NCBI GenBank assembly: GCA_016208845.1
Contig: JACQXH010000048.1
Span: 2,908-21,318, forward strand
Source of the DNA: Nitrospirota bacterium
GTDB lineage: Bacteria > Nitrospirota > Thermodesulfovibrionia > UBA6902 > BMS3Bbin08
Direction: 5' to 3'
DNA length: 18,411 nucleotides
The notes under the pieces were generated by a model, which had not been told where the DNA came from, made no database searches, and saw nothing but the letters and a program-made list of their open reading frames with translations. Positions 7,010-15,081 of the stretch are shown here, piece after piece; position 1 is the stretch's first letter; every line of letters starts with the position of its first letter. The position numbers were made by a program, and so were the translations under genes.

Positions 7010-7225
7010 TCATTGAGAGAATGGGCTATATTGTGAACGGCTTTTTTCGGACATATCGTATTTTTCAAAACCATCATAATGCTCACTGCCGGTAACGTGA
7101 TACTCTGAATGATGGTCATGGGCGTGATAATAAGGAACCAAAAAAGAAACTATCAGAAAGAGAACAGCGATTGTCGGTTTAGAGAAATTGATTAAGGCCA
7201 TATCGTAGTTTATACTATTTATCAT
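7010..7225 (-). CDS. Small membrane-anchored histidine-rich protein (71 aa, unknown)
   Basis: The protein has an N-terminal hydrophobic segment (TIAVLFLIVSFLVPYY) followed by a histidine/acid-rich tail (HAHDHHSEYHVTGSEHYDGF). This suggests a signal peptide or single membrane anchor with a periplasmic metal-binding tail. I do not recognise the family. It lies 42 bases after the flavoenzyme gene and before the spermidine-synthase-like gene on the same strand. No good Shine-Dalgarno precedes either ATG 7225 or the alternative ATG 7201. A 18-codon frame that starts on the flavoenzyme stop (7271, ATGA overlap) and ends at 7215 could couple its translation. Metal buffering or delivery is a guess from composition only. 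Confidence 0.5.
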   Translation of the reverse strand: MINSINYDMALINFSKPTIAVLFLIVSFLVPYYHAHDHHSEYHVTGSEHYDGFEKYDMSEKSRSQYSPFSQ

Positions 7226-7267
7226 TTCGGGTTAAAGCCGTTGTTTCATATGCGTCTGCTATACTCG

Positions 7268-9142
7268 TCATAGAATACCAATAACCTGCCGTGCAGCCCT
7301 GACGCCTTCTTCCACTGCGCCGAGCCAATGCTGGTGGCCTTTGAGTTCCGAATGGCCGAAGGCAATGCGTCCGAAAGGTTTTCTGATGACCGAGCTTGGC
7401 GCAGGCTGTCCATCCTTGCCAAAGTAAAATCCGGGCTGCGGATTCACATAGGCATGACCCCATCTATTGAGAATGATGCCTGCTATGTCCTTTTCAGGGT
7501 CGAATCCAGCCATTCCAAAAAGTTTTGCCATTTGTTCTTTTATCTTTTGTTCGTAATCAGCATAGCTCGTTGAAAGCAGTTCAGTACGCCCTTTTACTCC
7601 CTGCTCATGAATAGGAAGTCCCGGATAATAGAACGGCACATAGAAGGTTATAAGAGCCGGTTTGTCAGGATCAAGCGGAGGCTGATAGTCGCCGACAATC
7701 ATCGGCTGTCTTATGTTGCAACTGAATCCAAAGCCGTCAAACCACCTGCACGCTGTCAGCCCGATCTTGTAAAGGAATCTCCAGTTCGTTACGGCGACAT
7801 TGACAACCAGCATCGGTGAACGGTGAAATTGTTTGTACGCCTCTTTATGTTCTTCAGGAAGTTTTTTTACTATCCGGCGGGTAACCCAACTGCCGTTAGC
7901 CATCACTACACTGCGCGCCTTTAAACAAAATACCTTTCCGTCCTTCACGTAGGTTACCCGCACGAATTCCGATTTGTCAGGTTCAGCATTATGTTCAATG
8001 TGCACTGCCAATGCGCCACGACGCATGCTGACGCTGTTTGAAGGACGATCCAATGCCTCAAAGTTTATCCGCTGATTCAGGATATCTTCAAAGGATTTAC
8101 TTCCGTGGATTGCGTCGGGTATGAGGGCTTTTGTAAAGTAACGTGCGAATCCGTCATTGCCGCCGGGAAATGAATGCCAGTCGCTTTTTTCAGACCTTGC
8201 CCTTTTGGTAAACCCTGCCGGGAACTCCTGAAAGCCCGGCATAGCAACCTGATAAGCGCCGAATGCCGAAATTGCATCAGAACCCAATCCTATACTGCTT
8301 GCAAGAACCGGATCGACAAATTTTGTGATTTCAGGACTCAAGCCCATCATCTTTTCCAGATAGTCTTTATACGTCATGGTATCAAGCCATTGATTTAAAT
8401 CTTCTCCTTGATAAGTTCTTTTCCTGCTGTTTCTCCATGTGATAAAATCCTTCTTTACGTTTTCTGAAAAAAAAGTGTCTTTAAAATCCCCGCCCCACAT
8501 ATCAGTCACCCATTTTGGATCGGCCCCGTTTTCAAAGAAATAACCGTTATTGGGGAAATCATCGTACCACAGCATGAATCCATAATTCGTCCGGTCAAAG
8601 TAAAGCTTTTTATCTGCAGGGGTTAATTTCTGATATTTGAATCTTTGAGGTACCCCAAGTTCGGAATAGATATCATAGCCAGAGGATTCAGGGCCATCAA
8701 GGACGACAAAGGAATTTGCCCCTTGCGGGCCGATCAGTCTTTGACCATTTACGATAAACTCGTTTCGTTTTGATTCCCCGCCAAAGACAGGGTGGTTTTC
8801 AATGATGAGACACTTCTGCCCCCTGCGCAATGTTTTCTTGAATTGAAAAGCTGCACCGAGTCCGCTCATGCCTCCCCCGATTATCACAAGATCAAATATT
8901 TCACCTGTGTCAGCAGCATCAGGAGGGATCACGTCATAGCTGCCGTCCCGCATTGCATGAGCATAACGAACTATACTTTCGGTATTGCCGTGTGAAGAAG
9001 CATAATCACCTGTGCCGCCATCGCCTTCCCATAAATTTGTTTGTGCAAATAAACGGATTGGCGCAGGCAGTTGCAAAAGAGCCGCACCAGCGCCGATCAA
9101 CGCTGCATTAAGAAAATCTCTTCTGGTTATTCCTGTGGTCAT
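7268..9142 (-). CDS. Tat-exported FAD oxidoreductase, spermidine-dehydrogenase-like
   Basis: This 624-residue protein starts with a twin-arginine signal: TRRDFLNAALIGAGAALLQL (6-25). It then has a dinucleotide-binding fold, LVIIGGGMSGLGAA (85-98), the ribose-binding acid in IIENHPVFGGES (113-124), and a C-terminal FAD closure region GRIAFGHSELKG followed by AVEEGVRAARQVI (591-621). The stretch YAHAMRDGSYD (60-70) and the overall length recall periplasmic spermidine dehydrogenases such as Pseudomonas SpdH, which oxidise polyamines. The substrate is inferred from family resemblance and from the spermidine-synthase-like neighbours. The ATG at 9142 is preceded by a weak GAG site and lies 21 bases after the MFS gene, so the two are probably one operon. 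Confidence 0.78.
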   Translation of the reverse strand: MTTGITRRDFLNAALIGAGAALLQLPAPIRLFAQTNLWEGDGGTGDYASSHGNTESIVRYAHAMRDGSYDVIPPDAADTGEIFDLVIIGGGMSGLGAAFQFKKTLRRGQKCLIIENHPVFGGESKRNEFIVNGQRLIGPQGANSFVVLDGPESSGYDIYSELGVPQRFKYQKLTPADKKLYFDRTNYGFMLWYDDFPNNGYFFENGADPKWVTDMWGGDFKDTFFSENVKKDFITWRNSRKRTYQGEDLNQWLDTMTYKDYLEKMMGLSPEITKFVDPVLASSIGLGSDAISAFGAYQVAMPGFQEFPAGFTKRARSEKSDWHSFPGGNDGFARYFTKALIPDAIHGSKSFEDILNQRINFEALDRPSNSVSMRRGALAVHIEHNAEPDKSEFVRVTYVKDGKVFCLKARSVVMANGSWVTRRIVKKLPEEHKEAYKQFHRSPMLVVNVAVTNWRFLYKIGLTACRWFDGFGFSCNIRQPMIVGDYQPPLDPDKPALITFYVPFYYPGLPIHEQGVKGRTELLSTSYADYEQKIKEQMAKLFGMAGFDPEKDIAGIILNRWGHAYVNPQPGFYFGKDGQPAPSSVIRKPFGRIAFGHSELKGHQHWLGAVEEGVRAARQVIGIL

Positions 9143-9163
9143 TTGCTCATATGTTTTTAAGGT

Positions 9164-10420
9164 TCATACCTTCAAGAATGTTTTCTTGAATAAAGTATAA
9201 GATAGTTGCGGAGAAACAACAAGAAACAAAATGTCACCGGTTGGTTTAAGAAAAGACTTATCGTAAAGCGCCGATGCTATCACGCCGAACGAAAAAAGAT
9301 AATCATGATGTGCCAGGAGAATACCAGCGAGGATCGGCCCGGAGGCATGGCCGATATCAAATATCGTTCCAAAGGTCCCCATCGCAGTTCCAAAATGTTT
9401 TTCCTTGCAGATATCAGCTACGAGAGCGGCTGACGAGGAGGTTACAAATGCCTCGCCAAAACCGAAAAGCATGGCTGTAAGCATAAGAGGATAAAAACTC
9501 TTTAAGAGAGGGATCAACCCGAAAGACACCGCGCACAATATCATCCCCGCCACGATTAATGGTTTCCTGCCGTACCTGTCCGATGTCTTGCCCATGACAG
9601 GCTTGGACAGTATTGTTGTAAGCACCTGTATGCCCCATAGAAGCCCCGCCTGAAATTCATTAAGCCCCGCTACTGTCACCGCATAGATCGGAAGAAACGC
9701 CTCCAACGCGCCCACTGTCATGTTCTGAAGGCCTTCCATATTCGATATAATAACGATCCTCCTGTCGCTTATCACCTCTTTTATTCCGGATATAAACCTT
9801 TGTGAAGCCTCTCTAAGCCCAAATTTGCTTTCTGCCTGCTTATCACCCTTAAGCACTGAAAGCGCTATTATGAGTGAAAGCATTCCTGCAGCGCCGCTTG
9901 CAAGATATGCATAGTGAAATTCTGTCATGGAAGGGGAGGCAGAACCTGGCGCACTGTGTAATATGAAACCTCCGAGAGGCGCGCCAAGAAGATTGCCTAT
10001 TATAGTTACAGAGGAAAACCATGAGAGCATCTCGCCCTTTTTAGCGCCAGCAATGTCAGCAACAACCGCCATTGAGACAGGCCCGTATATAGCAGTAGCA
10101 AGGCCATGCAGAAATCTGATTACGATCAGGAGGTTGTAATCCTTTACCAAAAGATAGGTAAACGGCATAAAAGCGAAAAAGAGAAGGCCTATCATCATGG
10201 TTTTCTTCCTGCCTATCACGTCAGACAAAGCGCCAGACGGAAGTTTGAAGAATATGCCTGTTACAGTTGATATGCCGACAGCGAAGCCGATGGCCTCAGG
10301 CCCTGCACCAAGATAAAGCGCGAACAGGGGAAGCACAGGGCTTCGCGCAAGGGCATAGGAAAGCCTTGCAAAAAAGCCCACTGTACAGAGAGATGTGAAT
10401 GGAGAGAGAATTTTTGTCAT
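9164..10420 (-). CDS. Major facilitator superfamily transporter
   Basis: This 418-residue protein has about twelve membrane segments and the duplicated MFS motif A: GALSDVIGRKK (63-73) in the first half and GKTSDRYGRKP in the second. The substrate is not evident; a drug/metabolite exporter type is likely. The frame can be extended upstream to a GTG at 10480, but those 20 extra residues are read from a perfect palindrome (10461-10478), so I prefer the ATG at 10420, with AGGGA about 12 bases upstream. The last ~35 residues (DKSFLKPTGDILFLVV to the end) look atypical for a twelfth MFS segment; the very end codes through the hairpin ttcaagaa/ttcttgaa (9171-9190). Its position suggests transport of a substrate or product of the flavoenzyme (inference). 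Confidence 0.85.
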   Translation of the reverse strand: MTKILSPFTSLCTVGFFARLSYALARSPVLPLFALYLGAGPEAIGFAVGISTVTGIFFKLPSGALSDVIGRKKTMMIGLLFFAFMPFTYLLVKDYNLLIVIRFLHGLATAIYGPVSMAVVADIAGAKKGEMLSWFSSVTIIGNLLGAPLGGFILHSAPGSASPSMTEFHYAYLASGAAGMLSLIIALSVLKGDKQAESKFGLREASQRFISGIKEVISDRRIVIISNMEGLQNMTVGALEAFLPIYAVTVAGLNEFQAGLLWGIQVLTTILSKPVMGKTSDRYGRKPLIVAGMILCAVSFGLIPLLKSFYPLMLTAMLFGFGEAFVTSSSAALVADICKEKHFGTAMGTFGTIFDIGHASGPILAGILLAHHDYLFSFGVIASALYDKSFLKPTGDILFLVVSPQLSYTLFKKTFLKV

Positions 10421-10460
10421 AAAATCTATATATCCCTGACTCCCATTTGACCGCCACCCC

Positions 10461-10478
10461 GTCCCGAAGCTTCGGGAC
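10461..10478. repeat. 18-bp perfect palindrome
   Basis: gtcccgaag is followed directly by its reverse complement cttcgggac. It lies just upstream of the MFS gene's likely ribosome site and inside a spurious N-terminal extension of that frame. Confidence 0.8.
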
Positions 10479-10498
10479 ACCCCTCTTATTATTTATTT

Positions 10499-10589
10499 AC
10501 CACCCCTTAATCCCCTCCTAAAATAGGAGGGGAGCTTTTGGAGTTTTTATTTTAACTCCCCTCCTTGGTTAAGGAGGGGGTGGGGTGGT
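10499..10589. repeat. 91-bp structured repeat element (nested inverted repeats)
   Basis: Outer arms accacccc (10499-10506) and ggggtggt (10582-10589) enclose two hairpins: cccctccta/taggagggg (10512-10520, 10524-10532) and cccctcctt/aaggagggg (10558-10566, 10571-10579). The two hairpins are near copies of each other. The layout looks like a short non-autonomous or REP-like element and not a gene. Confidence 0.7.
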
Positions 10590-10592
10590 TTG

Positions 10593-10963
10593 TCAGTGCT
10601 TAACAGGCGTCTGCCTGTCAAAATAAATACTCTTGCCGGTAATGCTTATTGGTATGCCCAGGACAACCTCGCCTTTGATCAATCTGACCGCCTTTGCAGC
10701 AGCTCCGACACGCTGCTGGACCCGGTTGTCCACATTATGCATACTTGCTGTTTTTGCTGCAGATGACAATGCAACGCCTATGTCTATCATTCTCATTACG
10801 CAATGGGGACCTGAATATCCCATGTCCTTTTCTTTTATCTGCCTGTTCTTTGCAAACTCGGCACACTCACCACTATCTCAAGAAAGTCCTTCCCCCCGGC
10901 CTTCGGCGATGTCCTCGCTGACACAGCCATAAAATTTGCCGTCATAGCTGCCATTTCTTTCAT
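10593..10963 (-). pseudogene. DUF2148 ferredoxin-like domain protein, internally deleted
   Basis: The 5' part has an excellent ribosome site (AAGGAGG) and an ATG at 10963, and encodes ANFMAVSARTSPKAGGKDF, the usual start of DUF2148 proteins. After about 32 codons the frame is lost. The rest of the family continues one frame away from about 10868: ECAEFAKNRQIKEKDMGYSG, then the family's C-terminal block MIDIGVALSSAAKTASMHNV, VDNRVQQRVGAAAK and GIPISITGKSIYFDR, ending at TGA 10593. Around 60 residues that should lie between, including most of the cysteine-rich CGACG-type motif, are missing at roughly 10866-10874. It is therefore a pseudogene made by an internal deletion with frameshift. The intact family is small (about 180 residues), of unknown function, mostly in anaerobes. 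Confidence 0.75.
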
Positions 10964-11113
10964 GTTATCCTCCTTTGTGAGCCATTGGTTTATTTTACTT
11001 CCAGTTTTAACGAGAATGATGAACAAACTGAGTTTATGGACAGACGCTATTTAGAATGTACCACATATCACTTTTCTTCTCAAGTGTCCTGAGTGACAAA
11101 AAAAGCCTGGCGC

Positions 11114-11142
11114 TTGTTGCAACTGATTAAACCTGATAATAT
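11114..11142 (+). promoter_or_regulatory. Weak candidate promoter for the hybrid kinase gene
   Basis: TTGTTG (11114-11119) and TAATAT (11137-11142) are 17 bases apart, 27 bases before the kinase ATG. Both boxes match consensus only partly. No other signal is evident in the 205 bases between the DUF2148 start and the kinase. Confidence 0.25.
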
Positions 11143-11168
11143 TAAATAAGAAGGAAACAACGTCCGGC

Positions 11169-13667
11169 ATGCAGAAATATATATCTTTAATCAGGTGGAA
11201 AATAATATTAATCAGCATTGGATTAGGAATACTCTTCTGGATAATTGATTCCTTCGTGGATGTTCTTATATTTAACGATGGCACTGTAGTATCTCATTTA
11301 TTTACCCCCGGCCCCTATGAAATCTATGTGCGATTGCTTACCTCGGGCCTCCTCATTTTATTTGGCATAATTGCTCAACATCTGATCATTAAATACCGCA
11401 GGACAGAAGATGAGGTCAATAAAATCCTGCGTCAGCAGGAGGCGATCCTTGACAATATCCCCGACATAGCCTGGCTGAAAGACAAAGAGAGCCGGTTCAT
11501 TGCCGTGAACGGGCCGTTCGGCAAGGCCTGCGGCTTTAAACCGGAAGACCTTGCCGGAAAAAACGATCTGGACATATGGCCGCTTGATTTGGCAGAGAAG
11601 TACCGGGCTGATGACAGGGAGGTCATGGCGTCAGGCAAACGGAAGAGCGTTGAAGAGCCCCTGGCTGACAAGGAGGGTAAGGTATCATGGATCGAGACCA
11701 TCAAGACCCCCATCTATAACGAGAAAGTGGAGATAATAGGGACGACCGGCATCGCTCGCGATATTACAAAAAGGAAAAAAGCTGAAGAAGCGCTTAAAGA
11801 AAGCGAGTCGCGCTACCGCAATCTGTTTGAAAATGCCCACGACATGATCCAAAGCATTGCGCCGGATGGACATATCCGCTTTGTTAATCCTTCATGGTTA
11901 AAGACCATGGGTTATACCCTGGAAGAATTACAGCATCTTAAAGTATTCGATATCCTTCACCCCGACTATAAAGGCCACTGCATGAAAACTCTGGAAAAAG
12001 TCATAGCCGGTGAATCGCTAAATAATGTCAAAGCGGCATTTATAGCCAAGAATGGGCGCCTTGTGCATGTAGAGGGAAATGCAAGCGTGCTGGAGCTGAA
12101 TGGAAAAGTAGTGGCATGTAACGGGATATTCCGGGATGTGACAGAACGGTATAAGATGGAAGAACAGGTTTTTCAGATCAAGCATGACTGGGAAGATACA
12201 TTTAACATCATTACTGATATGATCACGGTCCACGATGAGGACTTTAATATCATTCGTTACAACAAGGCTGCTGAAAAGATGCTTGGCCTGCCTCTCCTGA
12301 CGACTTCAAGGGAAAAGTGTTATCAGTATTACCACGGGACCGACTGCCCGCCTGCAGGGTGTCCGAGCTGTCAGACACTCAAGACCGGAGAGGCGTCAAC
12401 TGTTGAGATGTTCGAGCCTCATTTAAATATGCATATTGAGATAAGGGCCATTCCCCGATTTGACAGCGAGCATCATATGGTCGGGCTGATCCATGTCGTC
12501 AGAGACATTACCGAACGCAAAAGACTTGAAGACCAGTTAAGACATGCCCAGAAAATGGAAGCGATCGGGACCCTGACAGGAGGCATTGCGCATGACTTTA
12601 ACAATATCCTTACAGCAATAATAGGATATGCGAGTCTCTGCAGGATGAAGATGGATAAAGATGACCCTTTAAGAATTCATCTTGATCAGATACTGTCTTC
12701 GTCAGAAAGGGCGGCGAATCTCATACAGAGCCTTCTAGCCTTCAGCAGAAAGCATGTGACTTATCCGGAACCCCTGAACATCTGTGAAGCCATAAAGAGT
12801 ATTGAAAAACTGCTCCAGGGAGTTATCGGCGATAAAATTACACTGAAGATGGTCCTTGCAGGCAGTCTGACTGTAATGGCAGACAGGGTCCAGATGGACC
12901 AGGTCCTGATAAACCTGTGCGCAAATGCAAGGGATGCAATGCCTGATGGAGGGACCCTGACTATCAAGACCGAAGCCGCAGAATTGGACAGTGAATTTGC
13001 AGCGATGCACGGTTATGGGGAACAAGGGAAGCATGCCGTTATCTCAGTATCAGATACAGGGACAGGCATGGATGAGAAGACCATGGAAAGGATATTTGAG
13101 CCATTCTTTACCACTAAAGAAGTGGGGAAAGGGACCGGGCTCGGACTTTCAATAGTATATGGAATAATAAAGCAGAATAAAGGCAATATCACCTGCTATA
13201 GTGAGCCGGGCAGAGGCACGACATTCAGGATATACCTCCCTCTTGTTAAGGGAGAAGTCAGGGGAATAGAAAAATCAGAGATCCCGGATCTGGCAAACGT
13301 GACCGAAACCGTTCTGCTGGCAGAGGATGAATCAGAGGTCAGGAAACTCACAAGCTTAATACTTGAGGGGGCCGGATATAAGGTTATTGAGGCGGTTGAT
13401 GGAGAGGACGCGGTAAACAGGTTTCTGGAGAATAAAGACATAATCAATCTCCTCCTCTTTGATGTAATAATGCCAAAGATGAACGGCAAAGAGGCTTATG
13501 ACAGGATTAAGGATATTAAGCCTGATATAAAAATACTTTTTACAAGCGGTTATCCCCTGGAGTTTATCAGCGATCAGGGGATTTATGGCGATAAATTAAG
13601 CTTTATATCAAAACCGGTTTCGCCAACAGTGCTCCTGAAGGAAGTTAGAAAAACGCTGAATAAATAA
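11169..13667 (+). CDS. Hybrid sensor histidine kinase (2 TM, 3 PAS, HisKA, HATPase, REC)
   Basis: This 832-residue protein has two N-terminal membrane segments (about 10-36 and 54-75), then three PAS domains (about 88-200, 213-326, 340-450), each ending in a RDIT/RDVT-type motif. The dimerisation domain has the phosphoacceptor H475 in GGIAHDFNNIL (471-481). The ATP domain shows NLCANARDA (582-590), DTGTGM (629-634) and GKGTGLGLS (653-661). A receiver domain follows, with acidic D720, phosphoacceptor D765 (FDVIMPKMNG) and K815. The third PAS carries a four-cysteine cluster (C384, C393, C398, C401), possibly for metal or redox sensing. The ATG at 11169 follows AAGGAA by 12 bases. A REC-HD-GYP gene follows after 61 bases, the likely output partner. 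Signal unknown. Confidence 0.93.
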   Translation: MQKYISLIRWKIILISIGLGILFWIIDSFVDVLIFNDGTVVSHLFTPGPYEIYVRLLTSGLLILFGIIAQHLIIKYRRTEDEVNKILRQQEAILDNIPDIAWLKDKESRFIAVNGPFGKACGFKPEDLAGKNDLDIWPLDLAEKYRADDREVMASGKRKSVEEPLADKEGKVSWIETIKTPIYNEKVEIIGTTGIARDITKRKKAEEALKESESRYRNLFENAHDMIQSIAPDGHIRFVNPSWLKTMGYTLEELQHLKVFDILHPDYKGHCMKTLEKVIAGESLNNVKAAFIAKNGRLVHVEGNASVLELNGKVVACNGIFRDVTERYKMEEQVFQIKHDWEDTFNIITDMITVHDEDFNIIRYNKAAEKMLGLPLLTTSREKCYQYYHGTDCPPAGCPSCQTLKTGEASTVEMFEPHLNMHIEIRAIPRFDSEHHMVGLIHVVRDITERKRLEDQLRHAQKMEAIGTLTGGIAHDFNNILTAIIGYASLCRMKMDKDDPLRIHLDQILSSSERAANLIQSLLAFSRKHVTYPEPLNICEAIKSIEKLLQGVIGDKITLKMVLAGSLTVMADRVQMDQVLINLCANARDAMPDGGTLTIKTEAAELDSEFAAMHGYGEQGKHAVISVSDTGTGMDEKTMERIFEPFFTTKEVGKGTGLGLSIVYGIIKQNKGNITCYSEPGRGTTFRIYLPLVKGEVRGIEKSEIPDLANVTETVLLAEDESEVRKLTSLILEGAGYKVIEAVDGEDAVNRFLENKDIINLLLFDVIMPKMNGKEAYDRIKDIKPDIKILFTSGYPLEFISDQGIYGDKLSFISKPVSPTVLLKEVRKTLNK

Positions 13668-13728
13668 TTTGGGGAGAACTTGGAACGTTTGATAAGGTGG
13701 TATTATAAGTGAAACGGAGTCCCAGAAA

Positions 13729-14814
13729 ATGAGTCTGATATCCGAAATCGGCAATCCCGCATCAACGATCCTTGTTGTTGATGACGACCCCTTTGTCCTT
13801 GAGTCTGTATCGGCCCTGTTAGAAGCACACGGCTATTCAGTCACTTCCTGCAGTAATGCAAATGATGCAATAAACCGCTATCAGAAAGGCAACATTGATG
13901 TCATTTTGACAGATGTTAAAATGCCCCGGATCTCAGGCCTTGAACTCCTTAAAAAGATCAGGGAGATAAACACAGAAGTCCCTGTGATCCTCATGACCGC
14001 ATATGCAGAAATTGATATGGCAATTGCCAGCATAAAAAACAGCGCCTTCGATTTTATAATCAAACCCTATAATGCTGAACATCTCATGTCTACAATAGAA
14101 AAAGCGGTCAAATACAATAATCTTATCCGGTCAGATAAGGACTATAAATATATGCTTGAAAACACTGTAGAGCAAAGGACCCGTGAATTAGCCAATGCCC
14201 TGACCATGATCAGGAATGTAAGCAAGGAAATGATCCAGCGTTTAACGGCAATGGCTGAATTCAGGGACACCGATACAGGGGCCCACACATCAAGGATAGG
14301 CCTCTACTCAAACAAGATCGCCGAGGCTTTGAACATGTCTATGGATTTTATTGATAACATCACATTTGCAGGCCAGATGCACGATATAGGTAAAATAGGG
14401 ATACCGGACAATATACTTCTAAAACCAGGGCGTCTTACTGATGTAGAATTTAAAATAATGAAAAAACATACCCTTATCGGCGAGAAGGTACTATCTGGTT
14501 CATCTCATGAAAACATAAAGATGGCAGCATCAATTGCATTAAATCATCATGAGAGATGGGACGGCACAGGATATCCGGGAGGACTGAAAGGCACTGACAT
14601 CCCGTTCGAGGGAAGAATAGTTATGATCTGTGACCAGTATGATGCCCTGAGATGTGTCAGGCCGTATAAACCGGCTTTAAGTCATCAGGAGGCTTTCAAG
14701 ACAATAACACAAGGCGACGGAAGGACTATGCCCGAACACTTTGACCCTTCTGTGCTGAAAGGATTCATTGAGTTATCCCCTGTATTTGATGATATTTTTA
14801 ACATTTATAAATAA
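13729..14814 (+). CDS. Response regulator with HD-GYP domain (RpfG-like c-di-GMP phosphodiesterase)
   Basis: This 361-residue protein has a receiver domain (about 13-130: VVDDD at 16-20, phosphoacceptor D62 in TDVKMP, K112), a helical linker (about 131-170) and an HD-GYP domain. The catalytic set looks complete: H186 in GAHTSRIG, HD at 218-219 in MHDIGKIGIPD, H247, HHERWDGTGYPGG (273-285), DQYDALR (302-308), and the closing GDGRTMPEHFDP (329-340). HD-GYP proteins hydrolyse cyclic di-GMP. GGAG at 13716-13719 sits nine bases from the ATG. It follows the hybrid kinase by 61 bases, so phosphotransfer from that kinase to D62 is likely (inference). Confidence 0.93.
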   Translation: MSLISEIGNPASTILVVDDDPFVLESVSALLEAHGYSVTSCSNANDAINRYQKGNIDVILTDVKMPRISGLELLKKIREINTEVPVILMTAYAEIDMAIASIKNSAFDFIIKPYNAEHLMSTIEKAVKYNNLIRSDKDYKYMLENTVEQRTRELANALTMIRNVSKEMIQRLTAMAEFRDTDTGAHTSRIGLYSNKIAEALNMSMDFIDNITFAGQMHDIGKIGIPDNILLKPGRLTDVEFKIMKKHTLIGEKVLSGSSHENIKMAASIALNHHERWDGTGYPGGLKGTDIPFEGRIVMICDQYDALRCVRPYKPALSHQEAFKTITQGDGRTMPEHFDPSVLKGFIELSPVFDDIFNIYK

Positions 14815-14907
14815 TTCGTTTGCCTTTCTGCTTCCCTGACCAGGCTTCCCTTCTTGAGTTGTTTTTATCTTTTTACTTATAGTAGTTAATCCAAATAATG
14901 CAATCGT

Positions 14908-15052
14908 ACCACAGAGGACACAGAGGTTTGAGGAATTGCAAATTGGAAATTGTAATTTGTAAATTAAAAATTTCCCGCTTCGGCAGGTCCGCTTGTGGCG
15001 GAAAAACCTAATTGTTCCAAATTAAAAATTACAAACTTAATGTTCTCTGTGG
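14908..15052. repeat. Dispersed non-coding element with inverted ends, upstream of mnmG
   Basis: The element starts with ccacagaggaca (14909-14920) and ends with tgttctctgtgg (15041-15052), inverted copies with one mismatch. Inside are AT-rich patches and a GC-rich centre (about 14974-15001, cttcggcaggtccgcttgtg). Its left 66 bases match 18345-18410 at all but about four positions. It carries no gene and ends 29 bases before the mnmG start. The flanking 14815-14907 shows nothing further. Confidence 0.75.
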
Positions 15053-15081
15053 CATCTTGAAATGTATTTTCCGGATTAATT

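Noticed and set aside
10421..10480. N-terminal extension of the MFS protein from a GTG at 10480
   Set aside because: Its codons come from the perfect palindrome at 10461-10478 and are not MFS-like; the ATG at 10420 begins a normal MFS protein.
10633..10932. Plus-strand frames opposite the DUF2148 remnant
   Set aside because: The minus strand carries recognisable DUF2148 blocks over the same bases, so these are shadows.
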